Positions 55,635 to 64,000 of a stretch of 64,000 nt of DNA are shown here, piece by piece. The first letter of the stretch is position 1, and the number at the start of each line of letters is the position of its first letter. Both the position numbers and the translations under genes were made by a program. The stretch is taken from assembly GCF_963576615.1 (NCBI RefSeq), contig NC_088711.1, positions 4,588,001-4,652,000 of the forward strand, given 5' to 3'. The notes under the pieces were generated by a model. That model saw only the letters and a list, made by a program, of their open reading frames with translations, was not told the origin of the DNA and did no database searches. This DNA comes from Watersipora subatra. Its lineage: Eukaryota; Bryozoa; Gymnolaemata; Cheilostomatida; Watersiporidae.

Positions 55635-57059
55635 CTGTAATTCATAACAGATTGAAACGTTAAAAAACAAACATAATCCATTTAACTATAACTCAAAACT
55701 AGTAGCAAAAGGTAGCAATGGTCAAGCTGAACTATTTGAAGAAATCTTACACAAATACAAAAAGATAGACTTAAGCCAAACAATTGGGAAGATCATTGTT
55801 TAAAATAATTTAAAAATAAAACAGCATTAGCTATCTGTATTAAACTTTTAAATCAAATTGTAAGCAAAATTTCTGTCATAGGTTGCTGGTAATAGGCTAA
55901 CATAAAATAATTGATTTTCTTATCAGATATGGAAATGTCTTCATTTCGATGACTTTATTTGGGCAAAGCAAATTATAACAGCAATAATAATGGTTACACA
56001 AAACATCACCATTCGCATTGCTTTGGGTTGAGGAACGATTAAACATTGTCTTACGCCTTGAACAGTAAAAGTATGTAGAAGTTACTATCGCATTGTCATC
56101 GATATCACGAAGAAGCAAAATCACAAGCAAGTCTAAACATGATAGAATAAAAACTATTTATTTCACTTGATACAACTACTTTATGAAAATAAAAGCAGTG
56201 AGATGTAAGATACGCAAGAAATCTACAACTTTGACTAAACAAAATGTGAGGAGGGACACTGAGGCTAAAACCTTCGCGACAACAAAACTGTAATAAGGAA
56301 CATGTATATACATAACAAAAATAGCCAATAAATGCAATAAACAACCATTAAGTACTGCATATGACTAAATACTAAAACGCTATATCTAATGCAAATGGTG
56401 TTTATGTTTTCTAAATCGAATATTTTTTTAAAACTGTAAGTTGAGGAGTTGATGTTTTTCTCAGTACACGCACAAGGTTGTCATTCTTATGTATCTGATA
56501 AAGTAGAAAATTAAACGCGCTTCTATATAATTGACAATATAGAATCTGCAAAATCAATCTGTGAATTGTTAATCATGTTCAAAGGCAGCCGATGAAGCTT
56601 ACAGACCAAGCGAAGCCACGCAATGTTCGTAACGATTAACCGAAATTTAGATTTGTTAAATAGAAAAGCCCACCGTATTTTTCAAAACATTAAAGCACAA
56701 CCTGATGTTTTGTATGCCAAAAAATTAAGTAGATTCATAATTACAACAGTCATATAATATAGCGTCTATCGGTTGCATACGGTCTGTAATAAAACATGTG
56801 AGAAATCATTTAGATGTGAGACATGTGAGAAATCCTTCAGATTTATCTAAATAAATCTAAAGGATTTCACCCTCACTTAAGTTGGTTAAACCACAAAACT
56901 GATACTGTGAAACTGAACTGTAAAAAATATACCTTTTAGATATAAATTCAGATCACAAACACTTTGTTGAGTATTGTTAATAACCCGTCCATTATTTAAT
57001 GCACCGCATGAAGTTTGTTTAACCACGATGTTCTATATAACGTAGTATTTATGCTCGAA

Positions 57060-57430
57060 TGCCAAGGTCGCTATGCAACCATTGCATCCGGACGACCGTC
57101 TTCGGGCGGCCTTGTAAGTCTTTAGCGTCGTATCGTAAAAATCGCATGAGCGATTCACCAATTTTCTTACCAAGCGCATTGTAATGTTATTTTCACCTAT
57201 TTTGATTATAGCTTGAAGTATTGTCCTTTTGTTTTCGTGACGTTAATTTTGCTCAAAAGTAAATGCAGATTTTTAAAATAAAATTAAATGCACTCTACAA
57301 ACATTGTTTGTAATAAATGATAAACCATATTTGCGTAGTTTAGTTAAATACTAAACTACGCAAATCAGTTTTCTCTTTGAACACCCGTCGCTGGTTGCGC
57401 AGTTTCGCTTCCGGTTTTAAATAGACCTAA
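57060..57430. promoter_or_regulatory. CpG-richer patch, possible promoter of the LOXHD1-like gene
   Basis: Relative to its AT-rich surroundings this stretch has many CpG (CCGGACGACCGTCTTCGGGC, CACCCGTCGCTGGTTGCG). It lies 1.4-1.8 kb upstream of the first coding exon. No recognised core promoter motif; speculative. Confidence 0.2.
57329..57365. repeat. 16-bp perfect inverted repeat (hairpin)
   Basis: ATTTGCGTAGTTTAGT and its exact complement around a 5-base loop. Located upstream of the LOXHD1-like start in a more CpG-rich patch (57060-57420). Confidence 0.8.
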
Positions 57431-58904
57431 ATATATACGCGAGTGATAATAATTCACAGTTGGCTACCTCACTACTCGCTTGACATTCGAACTGTAAATA
57501 ATGTTTTAAACGTTTTTAAACTAACCAATTCATAAATTGATCCAAGTTACTCGGTCGTTAATGACTTTTTTTATTCATATATTGGTAACAATATACCAGA
57601 GTATTTGGGACTGACCGTTGGCACATCAAGGTCAGACCTAACAGTATCCAACAATTTCGATATAACTCCGAAAAAATGCACACTCCGGTTTCAGTTTTTA
57701 CTCTTTTAACGCTAAACTTGCTCTAAGCTAGGCTGAAAGAAATTTTATTTTGTAATCAGTATTTACTATGCACCACCGAGTTATCACATATTAGAGCTCA
57801 TGCATTAAGGAAAACAAATTTCCTTACTGCTACACCTACCAAGCATATATACACATAAGAATAATTTAGCCTTGTTGTGAGATTTTACTACAATGTACTA
57901 AGTTATGGCTGCTACCACATTGAAAAAAAATCTCACTGCTATGTCTACCAGGCTCATACATAAAAAAAACTGGTCACAAGGTTTTACTGAATTATAAAAA
58001 AATATAAGTAGTGGGAGGGCAAGTGTAGCATGCCAATGATGCTTGGGACCATGATGAGCGTTTGGGAGGAACATCAAGCTATATTCTCACAAAAATGAGA
58101 TGAAATGCAATACCATAAATCAAAGACATTAATTCTGTTTGTTGCCTTTTCTTGTTCCCTGTTTTGCCTGCGTCAATTATGCAAAATTTAATAGGAAATT
58201 TCATGTACCAAACATGTCATATAGTATAATCATAATAATGCAAATGTTTTTTTAGTTTCATTCCTTTCTTTATTATGGCAATTGTGTTCATTAAAATTTT
58301 AATTAATGTTGATGTACATCAGACATAATGTTGACTAGATTAAAGGGAATATGGTTCTGATGAAATGGCTACCTTAATGGTGTGATTCTATCTTAGTAGA
58401 TTAGCCTAAAATTATTTTTAAAATAACGCTAGAGCAATTTTTTCATGATTGCTAATTGAACATGGACCAAGTAACAAAATATATCTGTTCTAGGTGTTGA
58501 TAACATTTGTTCTTACTGACATTCATATTCCTTTTGTCAGAACCAGCGTAGTTTTAGTTGTAAGAAATCATGAGATATTTAACTACTTTTATGAAAGATT
58601 TAACTCAATTTTCAATGAAGTTGTAGTGCTTTACACACTATACTAAATAATTTCAAGACCTGTAACCTTCAACTGTTAAAACCTGCCGTTCGAATTCTAA
58701 ACCAAAATTAAGGAATCTTTGGCGATTGGGGATTTAATTATTTTTATCACAATGAATGAGCTTCTGTTTAGATGCAGTGACCTGCAGATATAAGATGAGC
58801 AATTGTTGTTATCATATTGCCATGCACCAAATTATTCAACACTGAAAACTCAAACATGAGTAATAATTGGAAAAGCTAGTATTCACAACCTACTATAATA
58901 GTGT

Positions 58905-59095
58905 TCAACTAGCCAAATTCCCGGTGTTGCATCGGTATTAAAAAACAGCTTATAAACAGTGTAAGCAGCTTATAACAGGTAATGTAGTTGCAATTGGCTA
59001 GTTTGAGTAAGTTAGTATCCGTATTGCTAAACTTACCAATAAGAACCGTGCGAACAAGCTTTAGTGACGTTGCGCATAACACAGAGTCTTTATGC
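58905..59095 (+). repeat. Dispersed repeat family copy 2
   Basis: TTCCCGGTGTTGCATCGGTA, TTAAAAAACAGCTTATAAAC, CAGGTAATGTAGTTGC, GACGTTGCGCATAAC. Adjacent to SINE copy 4, which is the same order as at 9.7-10.0 kb in inverse. Confidence 0.5.
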
Positions 59096-59145
59096 ATATT
59101 TTAACCCAGATAATGACTCATATCGCCCAGTAAATCCATTGCATC

Positions 59146-59296
59146 CCGTGTTGCTTAATGGGTTAGCTTGTCGCCTTGTGGTTTCGAGATCAAATCTTCT
59201 GCGATATAGATTTTTCATTACTAGATTTCAATCGGTATAGTTGGACAGACACTGACAGATGATGACAAACTTTGAGATCTATATATATATATAGTA
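59146..59296 (+). mobile_element. tRNA-derived SINE copy 4
   Basis: GTTGCTTAATGGGTTAGCTT, GGTTTCGAGATCAAATCTTC, ATAGTTGGACAGACACTGAC, AACTTTGAGATCTATATATA. Intergenic between the two genes. Confidence 0.65.
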
Positions 59297-59530
59297 GCTG
59301 TGCCTCCCGGCGTTGCCCAGGTATTAAAAATCAGCTTACAAAAAAATGAGAAGTGATGGGAGTTGCCTACCACTTGCTATTAGCCTGGCACATTGCCAAT
59401 GGAAAATCGTATTCCAGTAAGCTAGTTAATAAGCGCTAGGCTTCTAATGACGGTACGCCATGACGTTGCAAAAGCATTGTCCAGCTACGCTATTCTAATA
59501 ATAGCTGTAGCTGGAGGGATACACATACAT
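59297..59530 (+). repeat. Dispersed repeat family copy 3
   Basis: GTGCCTCCCGGCGTTGCCCA, GGTATTAAAAATCAGCTTAC, GACGTTGCAAAAGC. Followed by ACACATACATATACAC and a short TA run. No ORF. Confidence 0.5.
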
Positions 59531-59935
59531 ATACACACACACATACTTTGAGAAATATATATATATATAGATTAACAGTCAATGACTGTGCCAACAATGG
59601 TTTATTTCTGGCTATTTTGGCTTACTTATGCAGTCATGTTGCATCTTGCGTTTTGAAATTCACTAATTACTGTAGTAGGTTTGTGTTGGTTACCATGCAA
59701 TTTGTATGGTGAATGTATGTATTTTATAAACTGGTGCTTATAATACATATGCAAGTATAAGGAATCGAAGCAAAACATACAATTATTTACAACGAGCCGG
59801 ACTAAATAAACCTCAGACTGATCATTTTTTTAAATGCTTGTTCAGTCGGATGTTGTCGTCTTCTATAGTGTATGCAAATGGATCTGCATAGATTAAATTG
59901 AAATAAGTGCAGAATTGATGACAGTAGATATTTAA

Positions 59936-61292
59936 AGAATAGAGAAAGCATAATATTATTATGCTTTATTGGTTATCTTGAGGTGTTGACTGATGTTCTA
60001 AAAAAGAATTAAGGAGATTGACCCACTAGAAGCTGAGATATAGCTAGCCAAACACCGGTCTACCTAATAAAGAATCAGAGGAAAATCCCGAAAACTGTGA
60101 CGTTTGAAATCGACTTATTAATGATCATGTGCCGGAGTTGCGCACCCTTACTGCCGTTACGTATAATGATTGTTTTGGCTACGAGATGTGAAACGCTTCT
60201 CGCGATAGTAAATAATTTACAGACTAGCTCTGGTTTCTCAGAAAAATCAAGCAAACATTGTGTGGTAAAGGCATTTGCCCACAACCCCTCGCCATGATTT
60301 TTCAAAACAGAAGAGCAGATTTTGACTATTGTGCTTCAAAATTTGACTCGATCTCCACGGATATGCTCCGAAGATCCTCTGTTCAACGAACGTCGCGTGT
60401 ATAGTCTATTTGCGACATCCGCGATATGCAGTTTGTTTAGAATAAAAAATAGGAATGTGACTTTTTGTTTATTCATCATTTTTTTTACTGTGTATCTAAT
60501 GCAGCATTCAGTTGTTTTTCATGATTATCGTCATTATTAACAGACTGTAAGTTCACTACAGCCATAATCTTAAAAAGAATAACTTGACCGTGCTGCTCTT
60601 GCTGTAAGAAAAGAAAACGATAACTTTTGATTTGATTTTTCTATTGATTTATTATCTTATCTATGATTATTTTTTATGATTAATATAATAATCATAATGC
60701 ATATTATACAAAATAATAATATAACTGCGTATAGAATAAATGCTGTAACTAATATAATTTGTGGAAAATTCCAAATGATAACCGAGATTGATTTAATTGA
60801 TTCCATTTATTAGCTATAGTTAAAAAAATCTGAACAACGCTAAAGATGAGTCTGAATAGGGAAGCTAAGTGGGAGAACAACAAAACTAAGCTGAACTAGC
60901 AAGATAGCGAAATGTTGCGAAATAATAGATGCGTGTAATTATTTTATGCTAAAACTAATCTACACGTCAGAGGGACTGGTTCGGAATTGTCAGAGCAATG
61001 ATTGTTAGGCCCAATTTGATTGTTCTATACTTCCAGGGATTAAACCAATTAAAACGCCGTGATTGTTATAGGAGAGCGCATTAGTTGGCTTAATTGACCA
61101 ATGGCACACAAGTCGATTTCATACGTCATATATTGATGATTACCAAAACACTTATGTTTTTTGGTAGACCTATGTTTGGCTGGCTATATCTCAGCTTCTG
61201 GTTGGTCAATCTTCTTGATTCTTTTTTTAGAACATCAGTCAACACCTCAAGATAAAGAATAAAGCATAATAATATTATGCTTTCTCTATTCT
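59936..61292. mobile_element. TTAA-flanked foldback element D (1.36 kb)
   Basis: Both ends read AGAATAGAGAAAGCATAATA inward; arms of about 140 bp share TTGAGGTGTTGACTGATGTT, AGCTGAGATATAGC and GGTAGACC. TTAA at 59932-59935 and 61293-61296. Interior shows weaker inverted similarity (AAATCGACTT). Sits in the intergenic region, ending 330 bp before the tetraspanin ATG, so it may lie in or near its promoter. Confidence 0.78.
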
Positions 61293-61621
61293 TTAACCTG
61301 AACTACCAACACTTTTGCTAATGCAATGTAAATATTCCATTCAGCATAATTATCTGGTCTCATTTTATCACAAGATATATGTCTTATCTCTTTCTGGCAT
61401 GGATTAAAAGCGAGAACGTGAACTACGCTATTACTGGGCATTAAAATAATGTTTTGCAAATGTGTAGAAATAGCCTAGTGCAATAATTCAAACTGGAATA
61501 ACATGAATGAATTCACTTTTTTTCAATATGCTATGTAGTTACATACGATAGTGTCATAGTTATATGCATCATTTTGTTTTTTTCGTTATAATTCAGATTA
61601 TTTGGACGGGTCTGCCTAAGG

Positions 61622-61705
61622 ATGGCTCGAGACACATACGTCCCAGAAAGCTTTGTTAGCTCATGGATAAAATGGATTATGTTTTCATTCAATTTACTAT
61701 TTTGG
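61622..61705 (+). CDS. Tetraspanin exon 1 (start, TM1 first half)
   Basis: [20 protein letters not shown] then FSFNLLFW. First in-frame ATG; donor TGG-GTAAGTAA, phase 0. The split inside TM1 after F-W is at the usual place in this family. Confidence 0.88.
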
Positions 61706-63721
61706 GTAAGTAATGAAATCATGGATGTAATCTGGTACTACCTAAAGTATTGTTCAACATACTTTCAAGTACCAAACATCTGGTTCGATCTGTATGTACG
61801 AATAAACATTTATACATGTAATATATATTTTTGTGCTTGCTGACTAACCTTTATGCATTCATGTATAATATACCATAGAATAGTGACTGAGTGAGATTGA
61901 CCGAAACAACTGCGCTCTCCAAGTTAACGGAGCAGTAATAAATGGTTCAGTGCAAAGGGATGTTTATCATTTTTAATCTTTTTAAAGCAACAAAATCTTA
62001 TGAATGCGGATGCAACTGACATGGATTATTATAAAACTGACAGTAGCTGAATAATATTGTAAAAGGTGAATATGGACCTTTACTTAACCATTCATCTTAT
62101 ATAACCTAAGATACAAGAAAGCATCACACTTAAATTTTTGTGCGTTTTTATATCTATACCATCATTCTCTTAGATGACAGCTTTGCTTCATGGCATATAA
62201 TGGGTAGGACTAAGTTTGGTTGTAATAAAATGCCAATTATCTGCGCGGTCTTGTCTTGTTCTCATGTTCTGTTATTCGTATATATTGTGCTATTCATGCC
62301 TATTGCTCAATGTACCCAACTACAGTCAGTTTTTTGTCACTAGGAGAAATTTAAGTTTGTTCTGGTACTGTATGGTACTATATGTTATAAAGTCACATTC
62401 TCAGTTTCTATGTTTCTTCTAGTTTCTAAGCTGGGCTCTGATCGGAATTGGAATCTGGGCCTACACGCTGACTAAGGACTTTAACCAGAACAAAGGAGAT
62501 GACATGCCACCAGACATCTTTGACTTAATATTTGACTTCGCTTTGCTTTTTATTGTTTTCGGTGTCATCGTCTTCATTCTCTCTTTTTTTGGATTGCTCG
62601 GTGCTCTGCGTGAGAACATCTGCCTACTAAAGACGGTCAGTTTGGAAAACTATCTGTTCCTTAAATGTTACATTTGAAATTATTGCTGGTGTTTCACTGT
62701 TTTTATGCTTGTCATAATTCAAGCTTTCTATACCCTCTTACTCCATACTTGCAATACAACTTTTCGTTCTCTTCCATTAACATTTTCTCGTCATGCGATT
62801 GTTACAGTTTGCCATCTGTGTGGGGATAGTGTTTCTCGTGGAATTGGCTATTTCTATCACTGTGCTCGTCATGGCCACACGCGCTGAATCAGCGTTAGAA
62901 GATCTGCTACAAGATGAGGCCATCGTAGAATACCGTGATGACATAAATAAGCAGAATGTCATAGACTGGTTTCAGGAGACGGTGAGTATATGGCATGCCG
63001 CCGAGATTCTCACAGCTTTCGTTTAGCCATTTTAAAACCATAACTTTAAGAGTTTAGTTCATTCAAATTCTACCCGTTTGGATGTCTCCATGACGAATAT
63101 GGTCACCTTTAATGCTGGACCACAGCTATGATTGTAGAATGACTTAACATCTTATTTTTAGTGTCTTCATTTTTCTTAATGCCCTTGATATGTGAACCCT
63201 TACCATCAACAAAACCTGTTTTTTCCATCTTAGTGCTCCAAAGCTTTACTTGCGAAATAATAAAAATGCAAGAATATTCGACTGATGCAGTGATAATCTG
63301 TAAATAAGCATTGTTAAAGTAAATAGAGTCACTTACTCTTACTAGTCACGAAATGTGAAGACAAGCTATGGAATATTTGGATACTCAAGGAGAAGGCAGA
63401 AAGCTCACGTCACATTTGTACTCGCCGTTACATTTTCTAATCGTGCATTGAGATTTTCTGATCGTACATTGAGATTTTCTGATCGTACATTGAGATTTTC
63501 TGATCGTACATTGAGATTTCTGATGACAGTTTGAGTGCTGCGGCGTTGGATTCAACGGCTGGAGAGACTGGGAAATGAATAAGTACTTCAACTGTTCCAG
63601 TCCAGGATTCGAGGCTTGCTCTGTTCCATACTCTTGCTGCCAGAAGGAGGTTATGTACAAGTATGATAGCGAGGTGATAAACACCAGGTGTGGTGCTGAC
63701 ACACTCCAACCTATTCTATCG
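61622..63721 (+). CDS. TspanC8-type tetraspanin, 5' part (four exons, runs off the window)
   Basis: Join 61622-61705, 62423-62635, 62808-62981, 63530-63721; 221 codons, all introns phase 0. Short cytoplasmic N-terminus, TM1 ([25 protein letters not shown]), small loop, TM2 ending [15 protein letters not shown]3 ([18 protein letters not shown]), then a large extracellular loop with [25 protein letters not shown] and VINTRCG: seven of the eight loop cysteines are in view and the eighth would lie in the next exon. That pattern with YFNC and VPYSCC marks the C8 group (TSPAN5/10/14/15/17/33), which in other animals escort ADAM10 and so affect Notch processing. TM4 and the C-terminus are beyond 64000. 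Confidence 0.93.
62423..62635 (+). CDS. Tetraspanin exon 2 (TM1 end, small loop, TM2)
   Basis: [20 protein letters not shown], acidic small loop with [11 protein letters not shown]2 and [15 protein letters not shown]. The Cys pair often found before GALREN is replaced by LL. Acceptor TTCTTCTAG, donor GTCAGTTT; phase 0. Confidence 0.93.
62808..62981 (+). CDS. Tetraspanin exon 3 (TM3, start of large loop)
   Basis: [20 protein letters not shown], then [19 protein letters not shown] and VIDWFQET. Acceptor GTTACAG, donor GTGAGTAT; phase 0. Confidence 0.93.
63432..63522. repeat. 21-bp repeat, 4.5 copies, forming exon 4 acceptor region
   Basis: Unit ATTTTCTGATCGTACATTGAG. The last, shortened unit runs into TGATGACAG, the acceptor of tetraspanin exon 4; each unit has a TTTTCTGAT branch-point/pyrimidine-like core. 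Confidence 0.88.
63530..63721 (+). CDS. Tetraspanin exon 4 (cysteine-rich large loop)
   Basis: [53 protein letters not shown]. Contains the CCG motif and an N-C-S glycosylation sequon. Acceptor GATGACAG is supplied by the edge of a 21-bp tandem repeat; donor GTAAGCAG; phase 0. Confidence 0.94.
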
Positions 63722-64000
63722 GTAAGCAGTTTTTAATGGAATGCTCTGGAATTGCCGTTGCATGCTCTACAATGATGATCGTTGTCTTGCTGAATGTGGT
63801 GGTTGTTGGTCTGCTACTTGGTGCTGGTATGTATGTCTGCCTAATGCTTTTCTTCCGTTAGTTATTTGAGTGAAGATTATGAACCAAGCTTCTAAACATT
63901 CATAAATTTTATAAAAAATGTCAACCCTAAAAGAGAATCACAATTTTTTATTCTTTAATTTATCAAACAATTCCTAATTATTGAGTTTTTCTGATGCTTT

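Larger units (their letters stand above)
55635..58904. other. Intergenic region between divergent genes
   Basis: Should hold the promoter and 5' UTR exon(s) of the LOXHD1-like gene. Besides the 57.3-kb hairpin, a second hairpin (GAAATCCTT.AGATTTA arms) is at 56838-56872. No coding exon recognised. Confidence 0.4.

Noticed and set aside
56790..56845. Zinc-finger-like peptide CETCEKSFR from ACATGTGAGAAATC repeats
   Set aside because: Just a 24-bp near-duplicate; no histidine pair, no longer open frame.
63738..63863. Hydrophobic 41-codon ORF after tetraspanin exon 4, considered as TM4
   Set aside because: It has no acceptor at a workable distance from the exon 4 donor, and lacks the loop sequence with the last cysteine that should precede TM4. 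Most likely intronic.

Overview
Eukaryotic (animal) genomic DNA, AT-rich, with many short exons, GT-AG introns, tRNA-derived SINEs, foldback DNA transposons and an unusual load of minisatellites. Gene content and style fit an invertebrate metazoan, possibly a lophotrochozoan; the species cannot be fixed from the sequence. There is no prokaryotic or viral gene organisation.

The window holds two real genes, arranged head to head. (1) From about 55.63 kb down to 5.76 kb on the minus strand runs one giant gene that I could assemble by hand into 44 coding exons with consistent reading phase across every junction: 7,935 coding bases, 2,644 residues plus stop. It encodes a LOXHD1-like protein: a short disordered N-terminal extension followed by 17 tandem PLAT domains. 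One PLAT domain (no. 8) carries a charged Ser/Arg-rich insertion of about 140 residues, and a Ser-rich linker exon separates PLAT 12 and 13. (2) From 61.62 kb to the right edge on the plus strand are the first four coding exons of a TspanC8-type tetraspanin; its last exon(s) lie outside the window.

Layout: 1-714 is the right part of a pogo-like DNA transposon; 717-5757 is the 3' flank of the LOXHD1-like gene with no gene seen; 5758-55634 is the LOXHD1-like gene, whose introns contain about 20 tandem-repeat arrays, a second pogo-like element with a decayed transposase fragment (7506-9015), three TTAA-flanked foldback elements, a 337-bp palindrome, SINEs and a dispersed repeat; 55635-61621 is the intergenic region with two more SINE/LINE-like repeats and a 1.36-kb TTAA-flanked foldback element; 61622-64000 is the tetraspanin.

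The most unusual structure is the relation between minisatellites and splice sites: several arrays directly abut or include a splice site of the host gene. In the clearest case (16.77-17.11 kb) the 29-bp unit appears to be a copy of the exon 39 5' splice site, giving about 11 decoy donors in a row. The exon/intron design of the PLAT modules (phase-1 introns at most domain boundaries, one shared internal intron position) also records how the 17-domain protein grew by module duplication.
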